A DNA stretch of 64,000 bases, taken from assembly GCA_026004735.1 (NCBI GenBank), contig BPJS01000001.1:4420859-4484858 (forward strand). Reading direction: 5' to 3'. Position 1 is the stretch's first letter. Each line of letters opens with the position of its first letter. The notes under the pieces were generated by a model. It ran no database searches. It saw only the letters and a list, made by a program, of their open reading frames with translations, and was not told the DNA's origin. Origin of the DNA: Isosphaeraceae bacterium (GTDB lineage Bacteria > Planctomycetota > Planctomycetia > Isosphaerales > Isosphaeraceae). Position numbers and translations under genes: made by a program. Below are positions 20,464 through 29,338 of the stretch, piece by piece.

Positions 20464-21217
20464 GTCGCCCGCCCACGCCGCCGCCCACGGCGCGGTCGGT
20501 CACGAGCCGTCCCAGCCTCACGGCAACGGCCACGGCCTGGTCGCCCACCAGTTCGAGGATGCCCCGCAACAACGCGAAGCTGCTCTGCTGGGTATGTGGT
20601 CCTTTCTGGCCACCGAAGTCCTCTTCTTCGGCGGGCTGATCACGGCCTACGTCGTTTACCGCTGGAAGGCCCCCGTTCAGGTGGCCGTCGCCAGCCACCA
20701 CCTCAACGTCGCGCTGGGTTGCATCAACACCTGCGTCCTGCTCGTCTCCAGCTTCCTGGTCGCCCTGGCCGTTGCTGAGGCCCACCGCGGCAACGCCCGC
20801 AAGGTCGTCCAGCTCCTGATCGGAACCATCGTCCTCGGCGTCGCCTTCCTTGGCATCAAGGCCGTCGAATGGACCGCCGACTACCACGAGGGCCTGATCC
20901 CCTTCGCCGCCAACTGGCAAATCCCCAGCCACGACCTCGAAATCCTCGCCCAGCGCGGCATCGACGCCGATCAGTTCGGCCTCTACAAACTCTTCTGGGT
21001 CCTCTACTTCTTCATGACCGGTCTGCACGGCATCCACGTCCTGGTCGGCCTGGGCGTCTTCGCCGTCGTGGCCGCTCTGGTCTGGCAACGCCGACGTTCC
21101 AAAAACTTCGCCAACCTCGTCGAAGTCACCGGCCTTTATTGGCACTTCGTCGATATCGTCTGGGTCTTCCTCTATCCGCTGCTCTACCTGATCGACCGCC
21201 ACGGCCCCGGCCACTGA
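20453..21217 (+). CDS. coxC: Cytochrome c oxidase subunit III
   Basis: A 254-residue protein with a His-rich hydrophilic N-terminus ([21 protein letters not shown]) and about five membrane helices. Signatures are [27 protein letters not shown] and the C-terminal [18 protein letters not shown], typical of heme-copper oxidase subunit III. The ATG at 20453 lies inside the end of coxA and has AGGAG just upstream. Subunit III stabilises proton uptake. The His-rich head is unusual but not unique. Confidence 0.94.
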
Positions 21218-21291
21218 CAGACACGACCCAGCGTCCCGGGCCCAAGCCAGATCCCGGAACGCATCCCACCCTGAACGTCAAGGTTCACCCG

Positions 21292-21612
21292 ATGGTCCAC
21301 TCCGCCGACGCCCACGAACCGCACATCATCCCGTTCCGAACCAATCTGGCGGTCTTCATCGCCCTGATGGTGCTCCTGTTCGTCACCGTCGGCGTCGCCT
21401 ACCTCGACCTTGGCCCCCTGGGCCTGCCCGTCGCCCTGGCGATCGCCACCATCAAGGCCGCGCTCATCCTGCTCTATTTCATGCACATCCGCTACGCCAG
21501 CCGCCTCCAGTGGATCTTCTCGAGCGCTGCCTTCCTCTGGCTCGGCATCATGATCCTGATCACTATGAGCGACTACCTCTCCCGCGGCTGGCTGAACGTC
21601 GACGGCAAATAG
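21292..21612 (+). CDS. coxD: Cytochrome c oxidase subunit IV (prokaryotic type)
   Basis: A 106-residue protein with three membrane helices. The sequence LAVFIALMVLLFVTVGVAYLDLG is followed by IKAALILLYFMHIRYA, the typical subunit IV motif (YFMH), and a last helix FLWLGIMILITM. Start chosen at ATG 21292; the open frame extends far upstream through coxC but only as an antisense-free artefact. It closes the oxidase operon 74 bp after coxC. Confidence 0.88.
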   Translation: MVHSADAHEPHIIPFRTNLAVFIALMVLLFVTVGVAYLDLGPLGLPVALAIATIKAALILLYFMHIRYASRLQWIFSSAAFLWLGIMILITMSDYLSRGWLNVDGK

Positions 21613-21838
21613 TTGCCTCACCGCCGACCCCTCCGCCCGGCACACCTTGCTTGAAAAGCCATCCCATCCAATCCGCTCGATTTCCGCAACTCCGCCCTGC
21701 TCCCATCCCCGATCAGCCCTGCCCCTCTAGCCGGTTCTGGATCAGAGACTGCCCGCGCTCTGTCCCGGCTTTGACCTAAGGTATCTTCAAATAGGAGCGC
21801 CGCGTCGGCGCCTCCGGATCCCTTGGGTCCTCCCCGCC

Positions 21839-22822
21839 ATGTCTCGGTCCGATTCCGCCGCTTCCTCTCTAGGGCCTCCCGACGATTCCAGTCGGATTCC
21901 TCCCCTCGATGCCGATTCCCTGCTCAGGCTCCTCGATCAGCTCGCCGAGGGCCTCTGCATCGTCGATCCCGGTGGCCGGATCATCCACTGGAGCAGCGGC
22001 GCGGAATCCATCACCGGCTACACGGCCGAACAGCTCACCGGTCGATCCTGCCACCACAGCCCCCTCTGCGACACCGCCTGCGGCGCCGGCGACCTCTCGG
22101 CCTGCCCGATCCTTCGCGCTCTGAACGCCGGCACTCCCAGCGTCGCTCGCCTCTTCCGCCACCACCAGACCGGCCGCACCCTGGTCCTCGAGGTCCAGAT
22201 CCTCCCCTTGCTCGACTCCCACGGCCGAGGCCAAGGCGCCGTCGCCTTCTTCCGCGATACCTCCGCCACCGCCGAGCTGGAAATGGCCTGCGGACACCTC
22301 CGCGCCCTGGCCGAGACCGACCCCCTCACGGGCCTGGCCAACCGCCGACACCTCGACGCCGCTATCCAAGGCCAGCTCGACCAGCTCGACCACTGCCCCG
22401 GCTACCGCTTCAGCGTCATCCTCGCCGACCTCGATCACTTCAAACAAATCAATGATACCTGGGGCCACGGCATCGGCGACCAGGTCCTCCAGTCCTTCGC
22501 CCGCGCCCTCAAGGCCCAATGCCGACCCGGCGACACCGTCGGCCGGTTCGGCGGCGAGGAATTTCTAATCATCCTCCCCGGCGTCCGCCTGGCCGACGCC
22601 CTCGAGATCGCCGAACGTATGCGAGCCATCACCCCCCTGACCGCTCCCCCCGGCCTGCTCGCCCTCCGGCCCAGCGCCAGCTTTGGCGTCGCCGAGGCAC
22701 GCCCCACCGACACCCCCGGTCACCTGCTCCGCCGCGTCGACGCCGCCCTCTACCGCGCCAAACGCCAGGGCCGCCAACGCGTCGAACCCCAGTCCGGAGA
22801 ACAAAGCCCCCCCGCCGCCTGA
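21839..22822 (+). CDS. PAS-GGDEF diguanylate cyclase with a Cys-rich PAS domain
   Basis: A 327-residue soluble protein. An N-terminal PAS domain (about residues 22-140) holds four closely spaced cysteines, Cys71, 77, 81 and 89, with two adjacent His. A GGDEF domain (about 150-315) has the active-site GGEEF. RPGD lies five residues before it, matching the RxxD inhibitory site. It should make cyclic di-GMP from GTP, with product feedback. The Cys cluster suggests redox or metal sensing, but no cofactor can be proven. It lies 226 bp downstream of the oxidase operon on the same strand. Confidence 0.9.
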   Translation: MSRSDSAASSLGPPDDSSRIPPLDADSLLRLLDQLAEGLCIVDPGGRIIHWSSGAESITGYTAEQLTGRSCHHSPLCDTACGAGDLSACPILRALNAGTPSVARLFRHHQTGRTLVLEVQILPLLDSHGRGQGAVAFFRDTSATAELEMACGHLRALAETDPLTGLANRRHLDAAIQGQLDQLDHCPGYRFSVILADLDHFKQINDTWGHGIGDQVLQSFARALKAQCRPGDTVGRFGGEEFLIILPGVRLADALEIAERMRAITPLTAPPGLLALRPSASFGVAEARPTDTPGHLLRRVDAALYRAKRQGRQRVEPQSGEQSPPAA

Positions 22823-22869
22823 ACCTCGCCTTCCCACACCACCCCACCACACCTCGACCTCGACCCACC

Positions 22870-23874
22870 TCAACGCACCGCAATCGGCCGCATCGCAAAC
22901 CCCGCTGTCGCCCCCTTGATTCGATTGGTCAACGCAATGTAGCAAAACGTATAAACGCGATCCCGACTCAATTCCTCCAGGTTGTGCAACTCTCCCAGGT
23001 GAACCCCCTGCTCCACGAGCAGGTATTCGTGCACCGTCTTCGTACCAGGCGGCGCCGGTCCTTCATAGCCCGAGGTGTCCGAGCCTACCAGGATCGCGCC
23101 GTGCTCCTCCACCAGCCACCGCGTGGCCTCCAGACCCGGACCCGACGAGTCGCTCGCGGCGATCGCCGCATGATCGGCCCCGTCCTCCCCCCAATTCCGC
23201 CCCGACCCGGTCCGCACCAGCACCACATCCCCCGGCTCCAGCTCGACGCCCTCCCAGGCGAGGGTCGCCTTCAGATCCTCGGTCGTGATCAGCGTCCCGC
23301 CCGGCAAGACGTCCACCCCTTTCCACGCCGCAACGTCGATCAGCACGCCCCGCGCAATGATCGGTGGAATCGAGTCGGCGTCGCACTTCCTCACCCCAAA
23401 ATCGCTCCCCCAATCCGCCTCCCGAAATCCGTTGTACCAATGGTGGTCCTCGCCCATCACGATGTGCGCCAGACCGTCCAATTGGGTCGCCACGTTGTCG
23501 CTCAAAAACAGCGCGTTGGAGTGCCAGAAAAAGGCCGGCCGCTCCGCCCCACCCGGTTGCCGGCTCTCACGCTCCAACCCCTCCGGCGAACGAAAACTCA
23601 TGATCTCGCCCGGACTGTGTCCGGGAAACTTGTAGCTCCGCCGGCTGTAGGGCAGCCCCAGGTCGTACACCTTGCCCTCCCTGACCCCACGCAAGGCCGC
23701 CAGCCGGGTGGCGTCGGTCATCGCGTTCAGACTCCCCACCTCGTCCTCGGCTCCCCAGATCCAGCCCCAGCCGCGTCCCTTCTCCCAGCCCCGGATCTCC
23801 GGCCGGCTCGGCCGCGCCGAGATTCCCACCACCACGCCCGCCCCGACCAACATGACCGCCGCCACAACCCGCAT
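22870..23874 (-). CDS. Cyclase-family (kynurenine formamidase-like) metal hydrolase with signal anchor
   Basis: A 334-residue protein. ATG 23874 is chosen because GAGGAGG lies just upstream and it exposes a signal/anchor helix (VVAAVMLVGAGVVVGI); a GTG exists 33 bp further up. The cyclase fold (PF04199-type) is indicated by the metal-site segment ATQLDGLAH, by GVLIDVA, by EPGDVVLVRTG, and by a later HEYLLVEQGVHLGEL. Family members hydrolyse amides or lactones such as N-formylkynurenine. The first metal-binding His of the usual HxGTHxDxPxH motif is replaced here (NVATQLD), as in one subgroup of the family. Substrate unknown. Likely envelope-located. Confidence 0.78.
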   Translation of the reverse strand: MRVVAAVMLVGAGVVVGISARPSRPEIRGWEKGRGWGWIWGAEDEVGSLNAMTDATRLAALRGVREGKVYDLGLPYSRRSYKFPGHSPGEIMSFRSPEGLERESRQPGGAERPAFFWHSNALFLSDNVATQLDGLAHIVMGEDHHWYNGFREADWGSDFGVRKCDADSIPPIIARGVLIDVAAWKGVDVLPGGTLITTEDLKATLAWEGVELEPGDVVLVRTGSGRNWGEDGADHAAIAASDSSGPGLEATRWLVEEHGAILVGSDTSGYEGPAPPGTKTVHEYLLVEQGVHLGELHNLEELSRDRVYTFCYIALTNRIKGATAGFAMRPIAVR

Positions 23875-24224
23875 CCTCCACCTCCTCTCGCCCCCAAGCA
23901 ACGACACCGGCCCATCCCAAACTGTCGGCCTTCAACGACCTCCCACCATCGCCCACCTGCCCCCACCGTGCAACCGCCCTCCAGTTCCCGACAGGAGTCG
24001 AGCCGGCTTCAGATCGCCGCGTCCGATCAACTCGGCCTTTCCACACATGGTGGCGACGACGACGACACCACCGAACGCATCCATCGAGCCGAGTCCCCTG
24101 GTCTGAGACCTCACGAGGCTCGCGCCGGCGACCACCACGTCCGTTGAGCCAGGTCACGCCTCAACCGAGGCGAACCGCGTTCCGCGTGCACGGCTGCCCG
24201 GAACCGCCAAGCCCCTCGCTCTAT
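23875..24224. other. Gene-free interval upstream of the cyclase gene
   Basis: These 350 bp between two minus-strand genes hold no credible coding frame and no recognisable RNA, repeat or terminator. It probably contains the promoter of the cyclase gene. Confidence 0.4.
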
Positions 24225-25388
24225 TCAGGCGATCGTCGCCGTGATCTGCTCCAGCGCCTGCACCAGGGCCTCAATCTCGTCGATCGTATTGAACGGCCCG
24301 GGGCTGATCCGGATCGTGCCGTCGGGAAATGTTCCTAGCCGCCGGTGGATGTAAGGCGCGCAGTGCAATCCGGGCCGCACCGCGATCTCGAAACTTGTGT
24401 CCAGAATCGTCGCCAGCTCCTGCGGCAGGTCGGGCACCTCGCCCAGCCCCGGCGGAATCAACGACAGCGCGCCGACGTGCGTGGCCGGATCCCAGCGGCC
24501 CGCCACCCGCCAGCCATCGCCGGAACCGTCGACCCAATCGACCACCCGTTGCAGCAACCCTACCTCGTGCACGCGGTTGGTCTCAGCGCCGCGCTCCGCG
24601 ACCCAGGCGAGCCCTGCCGCCAGCCCCGCGATCCCGAGCACGTTGGGCGTCCCGCCCTCCAGCCGATACGGCAGCTCCTCCGGCTGCACCTCGCTCTTCG
24701 AGTCGCCCCCCGTCCCCCCCTCGCGCCAGCACCGCAACACGGCCCGCGGCCCGACGTAGAGACATCCCGTCCCCGTCGGGCCATAAAGTCCCTTATGCCC
24801 TGGAAACGCCAGCAGGTCGACCGGCAGGGCTTTCAGGTCGATCTCCACCACGCCCGCCGTTTGCGCCGCGTCGACTAGCATCAACGCGTCCGCGTCGCGG
24901 GCTAGCGCGCCGATCTCCCCGATCGGCTGCACCGTCCCCAACGCATTGGCCGCGTGCGTCATCGCGATCAGCCGCGTCCTCGGCGTCAACGCCGCCCGAA
25001 TCGCCTCCGGCGCGACATAGCCCGCCTCCGACTCGACCCGCGTCAGCGTAATGACTCCCGCCTTTTCCAACGCACGCAGCGGCCGGCTGACCGAGTTGTG
25101 CTCCAAGTCCGTCGTAATCACATGGTCGCCGGGTCCAACGACCCCCTTGATCGCCATATTCAGCGCATCGGTCCCATTGAGCGTAAAAATCCACCGCTCC
25201 GGCCCCGCGCCGCCGAAAAACCGGTTGAAGGCATTTCGCGCCTGATCGACGGCCCGCTCGGCTTCCTTCGCCATCCGGTGGCTCGAACGCCCCGGGTTAG
25301 CCAACGCCGTGCGAGCAAATGCGTCAAGTGTGCGATAAACCGGTTCTGGCTTCGGAAAACTGGTCGCCGCGTTATCGAGATAGATCAT
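24225..25388 (-). CDS. Cysteine desulfurase-family class V aminotransferase
   Basis: A 387-residue PLP enzyme. MIYLDNAATSFPKP is the typical start, and the HNS motif lies in LEHNSVSRPL. VDAAQTAGV carries the cofactor Asp/Gln. FPGHKGLYGPTG carries the PLP lysine, and the catalytic Cys is in RPGLHCAPYIHR. Full length for SufS/CsdA-type enzymes, which remove sulfur from cysteine as an enzyme-bound persulfide. It lies on the same strand as the sulfur-carrier genes, 677 bp downstream of the E1 gene. It may supply their sulfur, although the gap means cotranscription is not certain. Confidence 0.87.
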   Translation of the reverse strand: MIYLDNAATSFPKPEPVYRTLDAFARTALANPGRSSHRMAKEAERAVDQARNAFNRFFGGAGPERWIFTLNGTDALNMAIKGVVGPGDHVITTDLEHNSVSRPLRALEKAGVITLTRVESEAGYVAPEAIRAALTPRTRLIAMTHAANALGTVQPIGEIGALARDADALMLVDAAQTAGVVEIDLKALPVDLLAFPGHKGLYGPTGTGCLYVGPRAVLRCWREGGTGGDSKSEVQPEELPYRLEGGTPNVLGIAGLAAGLAWVAERGAETNRVHEVGLLQRVVDWVDGSGDGWRVAGRWDPATHVGALSLIPPGLGEVPDLPQELATILDTSFEIAVRPGLHCAPYIHRRLGTFPDGTIRISPGPFNTIDEIEALVQALEQITATIA

Positions 25389-26065
25389 CTAGGTCGCCAA
25401 CTGGTGATCCCAGCCCCCCCATCCAACACGATAGAAGTAGCTTACCCGCCCCACGACCGGCGACGCCACCGGCTCATCGCGCTCCAGACCCCTGCGTCAA
25501 ACAACCGACCCCCAAAAGAACCGCGGGGACAGGCTCAGGCCGATCGTTCCGTCTGGATCGCTTGCTCCCCAGAGCATGGCGACGGCGAACTGCGGTCGTC
25601 AGCCCTCCAGCCGAACGAGCACGGCGGCTGGCTGCCGCGGACCTTGTGGCTCCGCCCCAATCGCCATGCTGCCACTTTTCGATCGGTTCGTCCTCGATCA
25701 CACGCTCCACGTCCTCAGCCCCCCCATCGCTTCACTTCCGGTCACATCGCGCGACGGAGCGATCGGGTCGCTCTCCGGCTCCCGACGCACCCCCTGAGAA
25801 AAACGTCTCGCCGCCGAACAACCTCCGCCCATGCTCCGACGACCTCGACGCTGCCGCCCCCCCGGATCGGGTGATGCACGATGGCAAACTCCCGCCGCCA
25901 GTCGCCACCCCAGCGGCAAGACCTTCCGGTCCGTCGACGTCAGCGCCCAGTTCGTCAGAGTGGCCCCTTTGCACCGACATCCAGGATGCCGCCCCCATCT
26001 GCCCGTACTGCGTGGCTGTCGGCCGGGTCTTCGTCAACCACGCCGCGCGTCGTTCAGCCGGCAAC
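25389..26065. other. Gene-free 677-bp interval between the E1 gene and the desulfurase gene
   Basis: Open frames here are short, Arg/Ser-rich and unlike proteins. No remnant of a JAMM protease, rhodanese or other sulfur gene is visible. No terminator with a T tract was found, so readthrough from thiF into the desulfurase is possible but unproven. Confidence 0.4.
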
Positions 26066-27130
26066 TCAATTGCCCACGTACTGCGCGTACAGCGTCCGCG
26101 CCTTCGCGACGTCGTTTGTCCCTTTGATGATCGCCCGGCCGTCGGGAAAGACCGTGAACTCATAGCCGTCGGCCGCAAACCGGAGCATAAACGCATTGTG
26201 CCGAACCTCGCCCGCCCCGCTCAGCCGCGCGGCCAGCTCGGCGAAGTCAAGCCGATGACCCCGTGGCGCGGCCACCTGCACCGCGTTACGTCCGCAAAGC
26301 GTCGTCGTGTGCGAACCCTGCTTCCCATCCAGCCACTCAAACGTACGATGCTTGCACGTCGGGCAGTCCACCCGGTCCTTCAAAGCCGCAATCTTCAACC
26401 GCCGGAAGGCCCAATCCCACACGTCGATCATGATCAGCTCGGTGTTCAACGCCTCGAGCTTGCCAGCCAAGAGCTTGATCGCCTCGACGGCCTCGAAGCT
26501 CGCCACCACCGCTACCGCCGGCCCGAGCACCCCGGCCGTCTCACACGTGGGCGTCATGCCCGGCGGCGGGCTGGTCTCGATGACACACCGCAAGCACGGA
26601 GTCAGGCCCGGCCGGATCGTCATCGTCTGACCTTCGCTCCCGATCACTCCCCCAAAAATCCACGGTTTGCCCAGTTTGACCGCCGCATCATTAATCAGAT
26701 ACCGCGTCTCGAAGTTGTCCGTACCATCGAGAATCAGATCCACGTCACTTACAAGTTCCAAAATGTTTGTATGATCAATATCTGCGACAACCGCCTCAAC
26801 CACAACCTCCGAATTGATCGCCCGTAGCTTGCGCGCCGCCGCCTCCGCCTTGGGGAGGTTTGAAGCCACATCCTCCTCGTCGAAGAGAATCTGCCGTTGC
26901 AGGTTGTGGGTCTCGATGAAGTCGCGGTCCACGACCCGGACAAAACCGACCCCGGCACGCACCAGGTGATTAGCCAGCACGGTCCCCAGCGCACCACAGC
27001 CGCAGATCGTCACCCGGCTCGATCGGAGCCGCCGCTGACCTTCTTCCCCCAGCGGCCCAAACCGCATCTGCCGGGAATAACGCTCCAACGGATCCCGACC
27101 ATCGTCTGCAAACGGCATTGCTTCGCTCAC
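26066..27130 (-). CDS. ThiF/MoeB/HesA-family sulfur-carrier adenylyltransferase (E1-like)
   Basis: A 354-residue E1-like enzyme. The nucleotide-binding motif GCGALGTVLA and Asp in VVDRDFIE are near residue 45-70, followed by NLQRQILF and DGTDNFETRYLIND. The catalytic-Cys region reads PTCETAGVLGP. Zinc ligands are CLRC and CPTC. An extra C-terminal domain of about 80 residues follows. Family members adenylate the C-terminal Gly-Gly of a ThiS/MoaD-type carrier so that it can be thiocarboxylated. A ThiS-like gene is 185 bp upstream on the same strand. The first codon is GTG (27130); ATG 27118 is an alternative. The SAM riboswitch upstream of this gene set points to methionine metabolism rather than thiamine. 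Confidence 0.9.
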   Translation of the reverse strand: MSEAMPFADDGRDPLERYSRQMRFGPLGEEGQRRLRSSRVTICGCGALGTVLANHLVRAGVGFVRVVDRDFIETHNLQRQILFDEEDVASNLPKAEAAARKLRAINSEVVVEAVVADIDHTNILELVSDVDLILDGTDNFETRYLINDAAVKLGKPWIFGGVIGSEGQTMTIRPGLTPCLRCVIETSPPPGMTPTCETAGVLGPAVAVVASFEAVEAIKLLAGKLEALNTELIMIDVWDWAFRRLKIAALKDRVDCPTCKHRTFEWLDGKQGSHTTTLCGRNAVQVAAPRGHRLDFAELAARLSGAGEVRHNAFMLRFAADGYEFTVFPDGRAIIKGTNDVAKARTLYAQYVGN

Positions 27131-27315
27131 TCAATCGCTCTTAGTGCCACCTCAGCGGCAGGTCACGACGGGCGACTCCCAACCCGTGCCGTCCACCCCC
27201 GTTCACCACGCCTCGACGATCCCCCAACCGGCTCCCATCCCCGGCTCCAGCCGCGAACCCCAACGCGCCTGTTCCACCAGAACTCCCCGCTCGCGTGTTC
27301 CCCAGCCGCGCCCGG

Positions 27316-27585
27316 CTACCCTCCCGCGATCGCCGGAATGATGCTGATCTCATCGCGCTCGCCCACCGGCGTCTCCAGATCCTCCAGAAACCGTATGTCT
27401 TCATTGTTCACGTAAACATTCACAAATCGTCGCAGCTCCCCGCCCTCGAACAGCCGCTCCCGGAGCGCTGGGTGTTTCGAGACGACGGCTTCGAGCACGG
27501 CGCCCACCGTCGCGCCCTCCGCCTCCACAACATCCAGCCCCCCGGCATGCGGCCGGAGCGGCGTCGGTATCTGTACGGTCGGCAT
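27316..27585 (-). CDS. ThiS/MoaD-type ubiquitin-like sulfur carrier protein
   Basis: An 89-residue beta-grasp protein ending in Gly-Gly (PAIAGG), the form that is adenylated and thiocarboxylated. It contains NVYVNNEDIRF and GERDEISIIPAIAGG, typical of MoaD/ThiS. The C-terminus is exactly -GG, so no protease trimming is needed. ATG 27585 is preceded by GGGAGG at good spacing. It lies between the threonine-synthase homologue (107 bp upstream) and the E1 (185 bp downstream). The context suggests a carrier dedicated to amino-acid sulfhydrylation, comparable in logic to CysO or HcyS, rather than to molybdopterin or thiamine. No other genes of those pathways are present. Confidence 0.9.
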   Translation of the reverse strand: MPTVQIPTPLRPHAGGLDVVEAEGATVGAVLEAVVSKHPALRERLFEGGELRRFVNVYVNNEDIRFLEDLETPVGERDEISIIPAIAGG

Positions 27586-27692
27586 ACGACCCTCCCAAAA
27601 ACCCCACTTTCCCCAGAGCCGCCGCTGGTGGGCAATCCTGCGCCCGCTCCCCGGGGTGCGGCGCCCTGCCTCGAATCCAACCGGAACCTCTC

Positions 27693-28985
27693 CTAAGCGC
27701 CAGCCGGGACCAGATCCGCCGCGGGCGATCCCACCAGCGCCTCAAATTCCTCGATCGTCGGCCGGATCACCACCGGCCGCGCCACCCGGTCCGCCACCGC
27801 TTCCTGGGTCTTCAACCCATTGCCCGTGATGCACAAGACGGTCGTTCCGTCGGCATCGAGCCGCCCCTGCTCGATCAGCTTACGCGCCACCGCCACCGTC
27901 ACCCCCCCGGCCGTCTCAGTGAAAATCCCTTCGGTCTCGGCCAGCAGCATCATCCCCTCGACAATCGCGTCGTCATCCACGTCCTCACCCCAGCCGCCGG
28001 TCTCACGCAGCAGCCGCGACGCAAAAAACCCGTCCGCCGGATCCCCAATCGCCAGACTCTTGGCAATCGTCGCCGGCTGACGCACCGGACGAACCTTGGC
28101 CGCATCGGTCTTGACCGCCTGCGTGATCGGGTTGCATCCACTGGCCTGCGCCCCAAACATCCGAGGCGCCGCCGACTCAATCAGACCCAACTGCTTCAAC
28201 TCAACAAACGCCTTGTGCAGCTTGCCCACCAGACTGCCCCCCGCCATCGGAGCCACCACCTGGTCCGGCGCCCGCCACCCCAGATCCTCGGCAATCTCAA
28301 ACCCCATCGACTTCGAACCTTCCGCATAAAACGGCCGCAAATTGACATTCACAAACCCCCAGCCATACCGAAACGCGATCTGCGAACACAATCGGTTCAC
28401 ATGATCATAGTTGCCCGCTATGGCAACCACCCGCGCCCCGTATACCGAACACCCAATCACCTTGCCCTGCTCCAGCCCATCCGGAATCAGGATATACGCC
28501 TCCAGCCCCGCCGCCGCCGCATTCGCCGCCACACTCCCAGCCAGATTCCCCGTCGACGCACACCCCACCGTCCGAAAACCCAACTCCACCGCCTTCGACA
28601 GCGCCACGGCCACCACCCGATCTTTGAACGACAAGGTCGGATGATTCACCGCGTCGTTTTTGACATACAGCGGCCCGCGATGCCCCAACGCCCGCGCCAG
28701 CCGATCCGCACGCACCAGCGGCGTTCCCCCCACCTGCACCCCCACCGCCGGCTCTCCGTCGAGCGGCAACAGCTCCCGATACCGCCACATCGTCCGCGGC
28801 CGCGACTCGATCGCCTGACGGCTCAACCCCGACCGAGCCACAGCCACGTAGTCATACTCCACCTCCAGCGGCCCAAAATCCTCGGTACAGAAATTGAGCG
28901 CCTGCTTCGGATACCGCCGCCCGCAGAGCCGGCACTTCAACCCCCGAACCCGCCCCGCACCCTGCGTTTCCCCATGGATGCTCAC
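27693..28985 (-). CDS. thrC: Threonine synthase homologue under SAM riboswitch control (possible homocysteine synthase)
   Basis: A 430-residue fold-type II PLP enzyme. GTG 28985 is chosen because GAGGGGAG sits 8 nt upstream, and the N-terminus VSIHGETQG leads into a Cys-rich knob, CRLCGRRYPKQALNFC. Signatures are MWRYRELLP, GGTPLV, the PLP lysine in LSFKDR, STGNLAGS and the C-terminal CITGNGLKT. By family it converts O-phosphohomoserine to threonine. The SAM-I riboswitch in front and the sulfur-carrier and E1 genes behind suggest instead sulfhydrylation to homocysteine. Both share the same substrate. If this is the only ThrC in the genome, it would need to serve threonine synthesis. Assignment as threonine synthase family is sure; the reaction is not. 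Confidence 0.85.
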   Translation of the reverse strand: MSIHGETQGAGRVRGLKCRLCGRRYPKQALNFCTEDFGPLEVEYDYVAVARSGLSRQAIESRPRTMWRYRELLPLDGEPAVGVQVGGTPLVRADRLARALGHRGPLYVKNDAVNHPTLSFKDRVVAVALSKAVELGFRTVGCASTGNLAGSVAANAAAAGLEAYILIPDGLEQGKVIGCSVYGARVVAIAGNYDHVNRLCSQIAFRYGWGFVNVNLRPFYAEGSKSMGFEIAEDLGWRAPDQVVAPMAGGSLVGKLHKAFVELKQLGLIESAAPRMFGAQASGCNPITQAVKTDAAKVRPVRQPATIAKSLAIGDPADGFFASRLLRETGGWGEDVDDDAIVEGMMLLAETEGIFTETAGGVTVAVARKLIEQGRLDADGTTVLCITGNGLKTQEAVADRVARPVVIRPTIEEFEALVGSPAADLVPAGA

Positions 28986-28993
28986 CGCAACCG

Positions 28994-29114
28994 CTCCCCT
29001 CAATCCCGACTCTGACCGCAACCACGCATCCCATCCGCCCCGGTCGCGGCACCCGGAACACAAACATTCCGAGGCCGCCCGGCCACCCGGCCAGGCGTCT
29101 TTGAGAGAGGGGAG
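28994..29114 (-). promoter_or_regulatory. Candidate translational expression platform (SD and anti-SD) of the SAM riboswitch
   Basis: The ribosome-binding site GAGGGGAG (plus coordinates 28994-29001) has a perfect 8-nt complement CTCCCCTC in the leader (29107-29114). The element extends to CTCTCTC, which can pair with GAGAGA at the 3' side of the aptamer. A switch between these pairings would hide or expose the start site. No T-rich terminator is seen, which favours translational control. Pairing inferred by eye. Confidence 0.5.
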
Positions 29115-29164
29115 CAAACGGCAACAGCACTATGACAGGCCAGCAACTCGCTGACCCTTCCGTT

Positions 29165-29312
29165 CATCTCATCTCTCCCACATCCGCCCCGACGCCCCTC
29201 TTCGGTGCGTCCAAGACGGCTGGGCAGGAGTTAGCACCAGCGCCTGCGCCAATCCGCAGACCGGTTGCTGTGGCGTCATCGGGCCCGTCCCTCAGCCACT
29301 CTGGATAAGATG
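29165..29312 (-). ncRNA. SAM-I (S-box) riboswitch upstream of the thrC-thiS-thiF set
   Basis: On the minus strand the 148-nt segment matches the SAM-I aptamer core in order. CTTATCCAGAG opens it, GAGGGACGGGCCCGATGA forms the kink-turn and core, and CAGCAACC follows. After a variable stem come GGTGCTAACTCCTGC and the closing GAGAGATGAG. P1 pairs CATCTTATC (29304-29312) with GATGAGATG (29165-29173), with one G-U pair. SAM-I elements repress methionine, cysteine and SAM biosynthesis genes when SAM is high. It lies 180 nt upstream of the thrC GTG, in the 566-bp gap (28986-29551) between thrC and putA; the rest of that gap shows nothing else beyond the promoters described. Confidence 0.95.
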
Positions 29313-29338
29313 CGTGCCAAATTGAGAATGACACCCTG

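Noticed and set aside
25389..26196. Possible extra sulfur gene (JAMM protease or rhodanese) between the E1 and desulfurase
   Set aside because: Frames there are low-complexity and lack JAMM (HxHxnD) or rhodanese motifs.
27316..27585. Assignment of the small carrier as thiamine ThiS or molybdopterin MoaD
   Set aside because: No thiG, thiE, moaA, moaC or moaE nearby, and the leader is a SAM riboswitch rather than a TPP or Moco element.
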